Positions 1-11,760 of a stretch of 64,000 nt of DNA are shown piece after piece; position 1 is the first letter of the stretch; every line of letters starts with the position of its first letter. A program made the translations under genes and the position numbers. The notes beneath the pieces were generated by a model, which ran no database searches, was not told the origin of the DNA, and worked only from the letters and a program-made list of their open reading frames with translations. This DNA is from Daphnia carinata (taxonomy: Eukaryota; Arthropoda; Branchiopoda; Diplostraca; Daphniidae): the NCBI RefSeq assembly GCF_022539665.2, contig NC_081338.1, positions 2,418,001 through 2,482,000 on the forward strand. The letters are read 5' to 3'.

Positions 1-960
1 AAAACGAAACTTTAAGACTGTTAAGCGGGACGCAACGAACCCGCGAATCAACACAAAGTCGAAGCGGCGCTAAAGAACTAAAAGACTTGTTATGTCAAAG
101 CTTCAAGTTGACCCATTCTTTGGCCGACAAACGTCCCTAGCGAAACCCAAGTTCAGGCGTTACGTTGTAAGCCAGGCTAAAGGATAGAGGGGGAAACGTG
201 ATCTGGGTAAACAGCTGCTCCGTCTCAAGGATTTGCCAGTGTACATTCGATCATAGAGAAGCCTGGTTAATGTTACTGAAAGAGTTACACTGATAGCCAG
301 CAGAAGAGCATTGAACCTCGCTAAACCTAGCAGCCGTCTGCATATTGACGCTGCAATGTAAAAAGAAGTGTCGTAACGCAAAGGTAATCCAAAGTTGAGT
401 TCCTACCGTATTTAGCATTAGGTAATAATAAAAGCGAAACCGTGTTTTGATTGGAAGAAACGAAAAACCAGTTTAGTTTCGATATTTAGTTCAATCTCTG
501 TTGTCTGTTGTGACGGAAGCCTTCGAGCCACACCGGGCGTGGCAGACAAGGCGCTTTCACTTTTGAGATATTGGTTATTTACCACGGTAGATGTCTCTGT
601 ATGTATTGGGTTACCACAAGTGTGTGTGTTTACAGTTGGGAAGGTTTGGTAAATTAGGGCTTACGAGTATTAATTATTGTTTATGAAATCATAATTCGAA
701 GATATGATTTCCTTTGAGGTTCACCGTTTTTGTTGTATATTTGGCTTTTTCCTAGCCATGCTTTAGTGGAGCGATCGGCTTAAAAACCAGGTACAGGTAT
801 CTGGCGATAAAACAGCGACCTTGTTAACAGTTGTGCAGAGAACTAGTAATTTCAGATTACCTCTGTTCTGTTAAACATTCCTAAGCAGTTTTCAAATAGA
901 TGTTAAGTAAACTTTTTTTTCCAATTTATTGATTTATATTGTGCATTTTACAGAGCAGAA
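1..960. other. 5' flank of the syntrophin gene
   Basis: No coding region could be supported here. A strong acceptor (tttacag at about 948-954) lies just before the syntrophin ATG. At least one untranslated 5' exon, and therefore the promoter, must lie further left in this stretch or outside the window. A small antisense frame at 160-381 has no recognisable family features and is not called. Confidence 0.5.
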
Positions 961-3427
961 ATGACAAATTATGACAGAATTGGCCAACTGGAAGTGTGGG
1001 CTAAAGAAGAATGGCATGCAGCAACAGTATCATTAAATGGAGATGCTGGGTGTCTATATATCACACTTGAAAATCCATCAACAAACCAAAGAGACAACAC
1101 AGATACCCTTAATACACCAATAATTTCAGCTGAGCAGTATCGAGATTCACTGGCAAATCAAAAGAGAATTGTTCGCATCATTAAGTCAGATAACACTGGT
1201 TTAGGCATTTCAATCAAAGGTGGCCGCGAAAATCGTATGCCAATTTTGATTTCTAAAATTTTCAAGGGATTGGCAGCAGATCAAACTGAGCAACTATATG
1301 TCGGTAATAAAATCTACTCTTGTTTATTTAAATTTTAATAATAATGTTTCACTAATTCCTTTGTAAACAGGAGATGCTATTCTTTCCGTTAATGGAGAAG
1401 ATCTACATAACGCAACACACGATGAAGCCGTTTCTGCTTTAAAAAATGCCGGAAGAACTGTTGAGCTGGAAGGTACCGTGTAAATAGAAGGATTCTGCTG
1501 AAGTTGTCCACACCAACTTTTCTGTTACCGATAAAACTGGGAAAGTTGTCGTGGATAAACTCACATTCTTCCCATAATTCGTTAGCCTTTCCCCTATTAG
1601 ACCTGTCCGTCTTGCAACGACATTATAATATCGTATAAAACAGGTTTGATTATATTGAAAGCGTGTTTGCTTGCACAGCTCTTGCACATACTGCTCGTTT
1701 GCATATTTCCAGCCACATCACGCATCTTCCGCATTCTTTGTTTATCAATTTTCAAGTAATCTAAGTAATTTTATTTCATTCGCTTCTTTTTTTCCTCTTC
1801 CATTTTTTTTTTTTTTTAGTTTTGTTTTTGTTTTAAAAAAATTTGTTAGCTTTTCTCCCCTCAATTTTAGCCTTTTGTTTTTAACTGTTGAACTTACATC
1901 CTGCTTCCCTGCTAGGGTGATCACAAGTATCCGTCATTTAGATGACTTGTTTGATGCATGATCCCTTTCTCGTTTTTCATTACCTCCACGATCGACTACT
2001 ACTCTCCTCGCTGGCCGTATGTGTTGTGGCTTAGTGGTGACATCATTCTACCTTGCAGTGAAGTACCTTCGGGAAGTGACGCCTTACATCCGGAAGGCAT
2101 CGCTACTCAGCGACATTGGATGGGAATTGCAGCGCCAGTTTTTGGGTTTTTCTCATGTGGCACAAGCGTCCACCAAGCCGGATACACGATCGGTTCCTCT
2201 TCTTTTCTGCTGCCTGGCAAGACGATTGAAAACTAGCAAAAAGAATGACAACCGAGTTTTGGAAATTCACTCGCCGGATGGACAACAATCGTGTCTACTA
2301 CGTGCGTTAGACGTATCGCAAGCATCCCAATGGTATTATTAATCGATTTCTATCATAATCGAGTGTTTTTAATGTTTTTTTTTTCCTTTTTATTATTTCC
2401 AGGTTTGCGTCGTTACATACAGCCATTTCGGTATTATCATCACGTGGCTTAGCCGAGAACGGGCATCGGATTGCGAAAGCTTTAACTACAGCTTCCATAA
2501 GAATGTGGGGTTGGTTGGCCCTCTTGGGTCCGCGACCTAAAGATGCTCATAATAGTAGTAATGTTGATAATGGAAGCTTAAACAGTCATGGCAACGATCC
2601 ATCCTTCTTGACGAGCGATAATTTAAGCGAACTTTGGCAACCAGTTTTTGTGGCCTTGACTGATCGTGATCTTTTGCTGTATGACACGGTACCGTGGTGC
2701 ATTGATGGCTGGACCAAACCCAACGCTCGCATACCACTCCTAATGACAAGGTATTTAAACTCCAAAGCGGCATCTTGTTTCATTGTTTGTAACTTATCAC
2801 GTTTATTATAATCAGGTTGGTAAGCAGTAATAAAAGTAATACGGAAGGGGAGTTCTGTACGTTTTGTATTCGTACCGGAACATCTAAAGGAGTTGTGAAT
2901 CGCGTATTCCGTGCGGAGTGCGAACGAGATTTGACATCCTGGGCCCGTGGCCTTGTTACAGGAACGCACAATTGCGTGGTCGCTGTCAGAGAAGCCGCAT
3001 GGGGTAGAATATTTCTAAATCTGAATTCGTTTCTATCATCCTATTTTTCAGTATTGTTTAGATTGTTTATGGCGGGGACAAGAGGCTCGTCTTTACTTGC
3101 ACTATGAAGATGGTTTAAAGCTCTATCCAGCTACCGAAATGCAGTGCACTGAAAAATCGAATACCCTGCCTGCTCCATTTTGGAAAGCCCCGTTTGGCAA
3201 TTTACGCCATTCAGCTGATGATGGAGTTCGCACTCTGTGGCTTGATATTGGAAACGAAGAAGGGGAAATGGTACTTATTTATTAATTCTAATTTTGAATA
3301 TTAAATAATTATAATGATCAAATTTGTTTTGCAGGAGTTGGATATGCTTACGTGTCCGAAACCGTTCGTGTTTACTTTACATTCTTTCTTGTCAGCCAAG
3401 ATCAATCGCATGGGAATGATTACGTGA
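961..3427 (+). CDS. syntrophin (PH-PDZ-PH-SU adaptor of the dystrophin complex)
   Basis: This is a scaffold protein that links dystrophin and dystrobrevin to channels and signalling proteins at the membrane. There are seven exons: 961-1303, 1371-1472, 2059-2332, 2403-2750, 2816-3003, 3062-3270 and 3335-3427. All splice phases agree and give 518 aa, close to vertebrate alpha/beta syntrophins (about 505-540). The order of parts is the family's: the first half of a split PH domain (about 1-70), a PDZ domain with its GLGISIKGG ligand loop (about 80-155), the second PH half, a second PH domain ([10 protein letters not shown], then a [17 protein letters not shown] strand pair), and the C-terminal SU domain ending in [18 protein letters not shown]. 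That tail matches the conserved syntrophin end that binds dystrophin. The start follows an acceptor placed 7 bases upstream. Intron 2 (586 bp) is the only long one. Membership of the alpha/beta class is clear, but the exact subtype was not assigned. Confidence 0.93.
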
Positions 3428-6400
3428 TTCCCCAGCAAAGTATTCTTTGCGATTCCTTTCCATAAAACATATTCCATATGCCTGCCGAAGATAAAGTTTA
3501 TCAAGAACGACTAAGATAGTTACGATGGTAAATGTTAAGTTTCTTGTCAGTAAAAGTGGAAGACAACATACAGCTAAAGAACCAGTTCTGCGTGTTAAAG
3601 CCATGCAGCTTATATTCAATTGTTTACAACCATATTGTTACCTTTAATATACTGTCAATTGACTTGTTGTCGATCTTTCTTATAAGTACCCACGTAAACG
3701 GTAGCTTGACAGCAAAAACATTCATGGCATACGCGTTATCTAGGTCAGTCCGCCCTTATTTCTTCTTTTTTTTTTTTGAGCTAGTCCCAAATTGAATTCA
3801 CGCCCACGAGCTAAAAAGTATTTAACTTTGACACGTACTTCATGCACATTTGACGTATGAAAATTTAAATATTTTTTCGTGGCAATTTGTGTTAATATCG
3901 ATCCACCATGCGTAATGCATTCTAACTTGTTGCAAATTCATGTAAAAGTTAAGGAATTTTTACAGTTACTGCGACTAGATGGCACCAGTTTTGCCGGGAT
4001 GGCAATGGCGGATTAACAATTATTTGGAGCGATGCCATGAAATGTATCCTTCAAACTAATATTAATGTAAACTATTTGGCATCCCAAAATTTCATTGGCA
4101 ACTATAACGTGCTACACGAAATTTTATAAGTATTGTTAAGAAAACCAAGTAAGATATAATCTTGAAAGACGCCGTAAGTCCAAAACAGTTGATGTCGAAA
4201 AGACCCAGTGAACGGATTTCTCAAAATCTCTTTCTTTTTTTGCAAAATTGCGTTACTTGAATGTGTGTAAGCCAAAAATAGGCGAAACTGGCTCAAGCTG
4301 CTTTTTTCACGTGTAAATGTCTTTATTCAGCTGGTCTGGTTTTTGGTACAATGGGTGATTCATTTGTCAATATGAGTTCCCAAGTTTCGAAACTTGCATA
4401 TAGATACTAGTTGTAGCTAAAACGAGATACGGCAAAAACTAGAAGTTCATCATCGACCGAGTTTGCGGGTAGCTTTAAACCACACGTGGCAATTTTTTTT
4501 TTTTTGCTTAGGAATAACCATGGCGATTTGGCACGGAGACAGCTGGAAATTGAACGACAAGTCGGCGAGACAACATGAAATTCCGTCATCGATGCATCTT
4601 GCTGGAATGTTTGTCGTACGAATACTGGGGTCGCAAAAAATCAAAAAAGTAATCTAAATGAAAAGACAAACATACCGAGATAAAAGAAAGTTGATGCAGT
4701 ACATTATTATCATTCCAGACATGTCTTGGGTTAACAGAAATCCCATACAGTACACTCCCTGTGTCGTGATCACCTCGTCGCCCTTGATTGTCAAGACCTA
4801 CCACTCAGAATCCCGTCATTTCCAGATTTCAGGTAAAATTGGCCTACATCGAATGTCAAACTTACTATTCTCGTGTTTCCCCAGCAGCATTCAAGTAGTA
4901 AAAGCGCGTTCCTGGCAGAACTTGTTGAATTTCAATAACAGCCATGGGCCGTGCTTTTATGTTTTCGTTGTACCACACCACAACTATCATTCTACAGTAG
5001 TGAAACGTAATAATCTAACTCTCGAATACTTTCAATTGCCTTAGCAAATGGTAGCAAAGATACTAATTACCCGTTCGCACATTTCCGCAGTCATTATTCT
5101 AGTCCCCGTTTCTAGTCTGCTTTTTTTTTGTTCTGATTAATAATTTAGAGAGGAGAACGTTCACCAAAATTATCTTGACAAGCTTGTTTATGGGAAAAGA
5201 ATTAACGCGCCACCATGGCTGCCCTTTTTGTCCAATTCAAACAAGCGTGAGTTCTGTTGCTAAGTCTCTTTTCCCGTTGTCTGCTTTACAACGTGAACTT
5301 TGTTGCCAACTGTTCGAAAGTCCCGGCTTTGCATTCACGGCAACGTTCTAAATTGTTCTCTCTACCAACCCTCTGTTGAAAAAAGCTTTTTATTATAGTT
5401 TTTAAAAAAGAATCGTTTTTGACATAGAGAGGACAAATGGGTTTTCTACTGTCTTTCACCTGTACTACGCTTTAGGGTAGAACTTTGTCTTGATTATTAA
5501 TTGCCGTAAGTTAGGGAAGTTGATGATATAGGTTTTCTTTTCTTTGAAAGAAAAACGAGCGGTTGGCCCTGTAGGCCTGAAATGGAAAGAAAAAAATCAA
5601 GTTATGTTAAGTCTGAAATGGTCGGATCCCAGGGCGAGATAAAAAGAACGTGCTTTGTAGACGGGTTCGAGGGCTGTTACAGCATTATAGGTGATATGCC
5701 TTATCCATATTTGGGCATCTCTCCTCTTTTTTTTTTTCGGAGAGAGGGGGAAGAAAAAATCTTACAGCCCACGGAACTTTATGTCAATAGCATCTCCATA
5801 AAAAGATAAATATCATTCTCCGAGGCCGGTTTAGAATTTCTTAGTAACATTCGAATAAACTTGTATTTACCATGTAGCAGGGAATCGATAGTTTACCATT
5901 TTCTCGAAGGTTTGCTGCATGTCATTTAAATTGAAGACACGTGCTTCTATTTCTTCGAATCAATGTTCTCTTTTCGTTCTTCGAAAAATGAAACGGGGCT
6001 GTTGCGCACATGCAACACATGGTTGTTTGTTTTGTTTTTTCGCTGTCTCGGATATCACGCAAAATCACGTGCACAATTTAAAGAATACGCCAAAAGAGAA
6101 AGCTGTTTTATGGATAGATGATGATGATGGATGACTTGAGAAAAAAAATCAGGAAATATGTAAGGCGACGATTGTCTGTAGCTCGGAACTATTTTAAGAT
6201 TTTGGAAAATGGTGTGATCGATCCTTGTTTTTGTCGACCGTCGAATTAAAAAAAAAAAAAGGAATATCCACGTTTCGCTCGTGGCATTAAAAATATCCAT
6301 TGAAAAAAAAATAGCTGCACGAAAAACTTGCAGCATCCAGCTATTTTAGTAGCGGACAAAGTTCTCGAGTGTTGGAGCGTTCGTGACTTGGGGTTGTTCG

Positions 6401-8058
6401 GAACTGCAAGCCACGATGTCGGACAGTCACGTGTTCTGTACAGCACGAAAGGCATTTCTAATTGGGGCGAAGGGGGAATCAAATCATTAAAAAAAAAAAA
6501 TCGGATGTCGATGACTCTTTAATATTTAACTTTAACACGTTTTTCGTCGGAGAAAAATGCGAATGAAAACAATATTTTCTTTCAGAAACGAAAGAGGGGA
6601 GAAAAATCTTCTGACCTCTTAATGACCTTGTTCTTCCGTTCAGACTCCCCATGGTCTTTGGAAAATAGGGAAAAGATGCGGAGGAATGTTTTGACTCTCA
6701 GACAGACTTTCTAGAGGGGAGAAAAAAAAAAGATTTTCTGGTCCCACCCATTTCCTACACCTCCTCCATATACCTCCCTAAAAATTGTTAGAATGCTGTG
6801 ATTTTCTGAAGTGTTGAAAAATCGTGTGCCTCTCTATCCAAAGTGTATGTCGGTCACCAGACTGTTCTAAGGTTTGATTCTCAAAAAGCAACGGTTGTTT
6901 AACATTCCCTAATCGGGCAATGAAAGACACAGAAAATTGTCCCATCACGTGACTGGCTCCTGGTAACAAGCAACCAATTGGTGCCCCAAGAAAAAGACAA
7001 CATTTAGCCCTTTTTGGAGGCCAAATACTCGCCAAAAATCTAACGGCCTTGGTTTTTTTTTTTACAAAACGCCCTTATTGATAACAATGGCGTGAAAAGC
7101 ACGTGATTGAAAATATTGTTCATCTTATAAGATTTTTTTTTTTTTTTTTTCGTATCTATGGTTGGATTTTTATTCATTTAAAGATACTGGGATTCTCTAA
7201 ACCACCCAGGAGAGAGAAAGAAACTTGGTATCAAGTGGGGCGGATTTCTCTTCGGCATTAAACAGTTGGCGCCTTACCACCACGGAAGAATCACGTGATC
7301 AATTGAACCATGGCAACAGCGAGCGGGAGAGAGATCTTTTTTTCCCGTAACCGGTCCACACGTGCATTTTACCAACTGATTCGTAAAACGGACGTTCACC
7401 TCCGCCAATAGATAAGTAGCGAAATTAAAAAAAAAAAAAAATGCTACGCTTCACATTAAAAACATTGGGTGACGATGCACAAAACATGGTGTTATTGTTT
7501 TGAGCTGTTTAATCCATCACAACTCGTGTCAAACTTGTTTTGGTTTCTTCGCATCATGGCGGAATCTGTTGTATCTTTTGATTACTAGCCGAAATTGAAA
7601 AGAGACATGTTAGCGGCCTGTTCTGCTTTTGTTTTTTTTTGTTTTTTTCGTCCAGATTTTTTGTTGAATTGATTTTTCACAGCTAAGAAAGTCGTCAAGA
7701 ATGTGCGGTGTGCAAAAAGCCACAACGCAGATTTGCATTTTTGATAAGATTACCGTAAGTTCATCAACACTAGTTGTACAATCAATCAAAGCGTATTGTC
7801 AACATATGTAATCTTATCAACTGGTCATTGGAATATAAACACTAAGTCAACCTGCATGATGTTCTAACACCTCCTCGACGACGATTGTTCTATTGTTTCT
7901 TTGAATGTGATTTTTCTTTTTTTTTTCCCCTTTCGAGACTCTTTTAGGATGCCTCGTGGACTTCCAATTGAAAACTAGGAAGAAGTGGCGCGGGTGGAAA
8001 GGGAAGGGGAAATGTCCACGCATGTGAAACGAGTGCGGATTGGTCGCCCTAGTAGGTT
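3428..8058. other. gene-free stretch between syntrophin and the PP1 subunit, with many E-boxes
   Basis: The first part is the syntrophin 3' UTR. The rest shows no credible exon. It has many T- and A-runs and a group of CACGTG hexamers at 4308, 4483, 5938, 6066, 6428, 6946, 7100, 7292 and 7359. Several sit in the longer form TCACGTGA. A perfect Kozak context with a short frame at 5216 (MAALFVQFKQ, followed by a gtgagt donor) could not be joined in frame to the downstream gene. The likely role is upstream regulation of the gene at 8886. Confidence 0.5.
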
Positions 8059-8083
8059 CACGTGATCCTCTCATGTGACGTCA
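8059..8083 (+). promoter_or_regulatory. E-box plus full CRE at the promoter of the PP1 glycogen-targeting gene
   Basis: CACGTG lies at 8059-8064 and the full cAMP-response palindrome TGACGTCA at 8076-8083, twelve bases apart. They stand about 300 bp before a strong donor (gtaagtatcg at 8393) that ends the likely untranslated first exon. The sites are read directly; control by CREB-type and bHLH factors is inferred. Confidence 0.55.
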
Positions 8084-8885
8084 CTTCAACCCAGAGGGAG
8101 AACTAAAGCGAAACTTTTTCGGTATCCCAGTATGTCAGTTCGTCTCCCGTCTTCGGGACGCGTAGGTCGTGTGTGTGTAAGTGCTCGTGGTCTATGCAGT
8201 GTCAAAAAACTTAACATTTATAAAATCTGGACGCCATTTTCTTCCCCCCCGTGCGCGACATATTTCAAAAACACACACACAAACCCCCTTTACTTATTAC
8301 TAGTCGATAGGCCAGTGATCTTCTGCATGAATCGTCGGTACGTTGCTCACTGGTATCAGTACTTGATCTCCGAGTCAATATTCATGTGGATGTAAGTATC
8401 GTTTTTACCTTTCCTTGTGCTTTGTGGAGTTAATGGGGGGGCTGAAATAAAATGTCAACTTTCATTGTGAAGGCCTACGTGCGTGCATTTCTTTCTGCAA
8501 TGGCTGTTTGTATGGAGGGGGGCTTTTTTTCTTTGGAAACGATGTGGGGAGAGGGGGCCATTTTTGCATGACCTTGACTGACATTTATCAAATCCGGACG
8601 TGATAAAGTCTGATTTTAGACACCCAAGGTGCGTCTAAAATTATGTCACGGTCGACTGTGCGAAAAAAGGTGGAATTACATTTCAGCCGGTCTTAGTGTT
8701 GTTCTGTTGTTTTTCCAAGACAAGCTTGAGAGAAAGTAGAGTATACCTCGCCATGTCATCTTTGTTAGGATTGGCCTTCAATAAACAATGCCATTTGGGT
8801 TTTTCTAACACGTATTATCCTTTGTTCCCATCTATTTCTGGAAATAGATCGAGAATCGCCAAAAGGACGTCGAAGACGGAAAGTC

Positions 8886-10070
8886 ATGCAATTGGATGTG
8901 GAAATGTATCTCGCTGCTAGTCCACCGCTTTTCGTCAGTCCTCTGATGGGTCCGTTAGATGTCAGCACCGGTCGTTCTGCTTTCCGTCGTCAACCTTTTA
9001 CATCGTCTTATCGCGTCCGCCAACCCGCAACAACTATCAGCTCATTGACGAACGGAATCAACAATCTCGATTTTGATTTTAGCAATATGACGCTGTCACC
9101 TGCCCTAATGAGAAGCGCAGCTGCTTCCGAATCGATTGGCAGGCGTAGCGTCCCTCTCGCCTCACGTCACAATCGTAGCACATCGGTCGTCGTTAACGCT
9201 CCGCTTCGATCCTGTCTAGTTGTCCGTACTGATGCGGATTCGTCATCAAGTGAACTTGCTTCGGAGCCATCCTCGCCCGTCAGTGAGGATGCGGCCGAAC
9301 CGATGTCGCCCACCAAAACCAAGAAGCATGTCGTGTTTGCCGATGATAAAGGACTCTCTCTGACGCAAGTCAAGATGATGACCGAGCCCAGCGATTGCCC
9401 GCCACGATGGACTGCCGAATTTCTAGAACAGGTGACGGGTGGTGCCTCTGCAGAAGTCACAGCTGATCGCTGGGAATTGACATTTGCCCAGCCTGCTTGC
9501 GATTATCTGGACTTCCGATCGCGTCTCGACAAGCAAAATTTATCGCTGGAGAACGTCCTAGTCCAGGAGGCGGACCAGCAATTGATTGGCACCGTCAAAG
9601 TCAAGAATCTGTCGTTTTCCAAACAAGTGACGATCCGAGTAACATTCGATAACTGGGCGTCACAGACGGACGTGGAGGCTACATTCGTGCCCAGTGGACT
9701 TCAAGGTGCGACTTCGCTGTCAGCCATCAACCTGTTCGACACCTTTTCATTCAAAATCTTGATTCCAGCAGTGGTGCCATCTAATCGTATCCAATTCTGC
9801 ATCCGTTTCAAGAGCGACGCTGGTGAATTCTGGGACAATAACATGGGCAAAAATTACGTCGTTATCAAACCCGTCATTGAATCTATGAAGATTGGAACGA
9901 ATCCAAGTGTAGGCGGAAATAAATTGGGGTTCATCAATGGCTTGACGACAGACAACAGGCGATCACTTACCGGCAAATACTCTGATTTGATGTCGGCCAA
10001 TTCCAAGATCGACTATTGGGCCGATTTTGCCAGCTGGAATCATTTAGTCAACGATTCCCCGTATTGGTGA
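8886..10070 (+). CDS. protein phosphatase 1 regulatory subunit 3 (glycogen-targeting, CBM21)
   Basis: This protein brings PP1 to glycogen particles so that glycogen synthase is dephosphorylated and activated. It is a single coding exon of 394 aa. The N-terminus (MQLDVEMYLAASPPL) resembles the MPVDVAMRLCLAHSPP start of vertebrate PPP1R3B/C, which supports this ATG. The upstream frame is open only back to a stop at 8805 and has no other ATG. A PP1-docking RVxF-type motif (KKHVVFAD) lies near residue 148, followed by KGLSLTQV. The carbohydrate-binding CBM21 domain covers about 195-335, with VKVKNLSFSKQVTIRVTFD and FWDNNMGKNY as its signature strands. A Ser/Pro-rich linker (about 120-140) precedes the docking motif. 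The 5' UTR is probably split: exon about 8100-8392, acceptor at 8847. An AATAAA at 11307 implies a 3' UTR of about 1.2 kb. It is the insect Gbs / vertebrate PPP1R3C-like class. Confidence 0.92.
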   Translation: MQLDVEMYLAASPPLFVSPLMGPLDVSTGRSAFRRQPFTSSYRVRQPATTISSLTNGINNLDFDFSNMTLSPALMRSAAASESIGRRSVPLASRHNRSTSVVVNAPLRSCLVVRTDADSSSSELASEPSSPVSEDAAEPMSPTKTKKHVVFADDKGLSLTQVKMMTEPSDCPPRWTAEFLEQVTGGASAEVTADRWELTFAQPACDYLDFRSRLDKQNLSLENVLVQEADQQLIGTVKVKNLSFSKQVTIRVTFDNWASQTDVEATFVPSGLQGATSLSAINLFDTFSFKILIPAVVPSNRIQFCIRFKSDAGEFWDNNMGKNYVVIKPVIESMKIGTNPSVGGNKLGFINGLTTDNRRSLTGKYSDLMSANSKIDYWADFASWNHLVNDSPYW

Positions 10071-11630
10071 AATAACAAAACCTGAATAGCAATTGAAATG
10101 TTTCTTTTCTTTTTACAAACTTTTGTTTCAAGAGCGTTTGTGTTGTGTTGGCGCCGAGACCACGGAAATTTCAAACTACCCAATGGTGTTCCCGGTCGAG
10201 GTTCTCAAACGTACCTGAAATATCTTCACTTGAAAACAGCTCTCTGATTCGCTTTCTTTTTCAGACACAGAATCTTGTTCGAAGGAACGTTTTCGAGTAC
10301 TTGGAAATACCCTAGCATGGGGATTCCGTTTAGCCTTAGTCTCTGAAAATTAAAGAGGAAAAAGGGAATTATTCATGTTATTCAATTGTGTTATGTTATT
10401 GCGTGCCAAAAAAAAATCTTTTTTTTTTTTTTTGGCTAGGAGGGTGTTAGTTGTGGTTTTGCCCTTTCAAGTTTGTATGCTGTTTACAGTAGCCATTTTT
10501 TTCATGTTTTGCCTGAATCATCACAATGTCTTGTGTATGAGAGCCCTGTGTGTTTGTGTGCGTGTGTGCATGTTTTGGAAAATGCCGATAATATCTCATC
10601 CCACCTGCCCTTGTCATTTGTTTATACTTTTTATAATGAGTGCCTGTAGATTTTTGTTCGCATCAAATTTTTTTCTTTTGGATGACGATGATTTCATTTT
10701 GGTGGTAGATGTGTTCAATGAATTTTGTTTCGGATGTGATGGCAGAGATGCTCGTCAATAAGTGTCCAATACGAGCTGTTTTCTGCAGCGGGCAATACCA
10801 ACTTTACATATACATTCATATACATATTAATTGTCATGTGTGATCACTTTGCAATCAACTGATGTATTCATCATCACTATTTACAACCGTCCTCCCATGC
10901 TCATATACGCGTCTGAATGTTGCCTGCGTGTGACCATGTTATGAGGCTATCAAAATCGGGATCATTCTTTTTCGCTTTTTTAAAATTCAGAAATAGAGCC
11001 TTATTGACTATATGCTGTTTTCCGTGTACAAACAAAAAACAAAAAAAAATCTTCCAGCGATGCGGAGTAAAAATCTTTCTAGCGAATCAATTAACGTCTA
11101 TCACGATTACAAGCCGCATCACTGGTATACTTGTGGAATTTCTGGTAGCCGACTATATTTTTGTATGTGTCACACAGTGCGCTAGAATGGATGGAATTAT
11201 ATATATATATATTATATCGTTGTCATGATTAATTTTTGTGATACAACAAGGTGTTTCGTTTTCTCTCGCCCCCCGGATGAACTGTCGTTCATTACGTTCA
11301 GCCCGCAATAAATCAAATACAGTTATAAATGTTTTCTCTTGGAGGTTATTCTCGAAAAAGATAATGTAACCTCAAAGCTATCCAGTGGTTCGTGGAAACA
11401 AACTTCCTACGTAACGCAGAGTAGTTATTATGAAACCGGGAATTCGTAAGCTAGATGAATAACGTTGATGGATCGTTGTTGAAAACTCCTACTGCCTTTA
11501 CAGTCGGTATCGCCTGGAAACGCGTAAATAATTATCGAATGCTGCAGTGCTGGATAATCATTTTTCCATTTTCAAACTTTGGTTGTTGTTTTTCTCTTCG
11601 TAGTTGATCGATATATAATCGACGTAGCTA
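10071..11630. other. 3' UTR and spacer before VPS13B
   Basis: No gene is seen. It holds the long 3' UTR of the PP1 subunit, ending near AATAAA at 11307-11312, T-runs, a GT-rich patch (about 10545-10572) and a short (AT)n run near 11199-11215. Frames of 100-130 codons here are low-complexity Phe/Leu-rich chance readings. Confidence 0.5.
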
Positions 11631-11638
11631 TATCGATA
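11631..11638 (+). promoter_or_regulatory. DRE-type element (TATCGATA) upstream of VPS13B
   Basis: A perfect TATCGATA palindrome lies 123 bp before the VPS13B start codon, and a second ATCGAT core lies at about 11607. In Drosophila this octamer is the DREF/BEAF-32 site of housekeeping promoters. That it works the same way here is inference. Confidence 0.5.
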
Positions 11639-11760
11639 GATGGCTGTCAGAAAACAGCTGGCAAAACAAAATAGCCGTTGGCGCTTTTGACGCGTGTGCA
11701 ACACCGCATCCCACTTGATTTTTTAGATGGACGATCTATGATTTTCACAAGTTACAAAAA

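Noticed and set aside
1-380. Start of the window considered as rRNA-like or transposon sequence
   Set aside because: No conserved rRNA segment was recognised. The 73-codon antisense frame has no known features.
4658-5044. 128-codon + strand frame
   Set aside because: No domain or compositional sign of coding. It lies in AT-rich upstream sequence and has no splice partner.
5216-5251. Perfect Kozak ATG (CGCCACCATGGCT) with an 11-codon frame and a gtgagt donor, possible first coding exon of the PP1 subunit
   Set aside because: Spliced to the acceptor at 8847 it would be out of frame with the conserved start at 8886, and no other partner exon was found.
10375-10761. 128-codon + strand frame in the 3' UTR of the PP1 subunit
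   Set aside because: Phe/Cys-rich translation of T-runs and GT-repeats, before the AATAAA at 11307.
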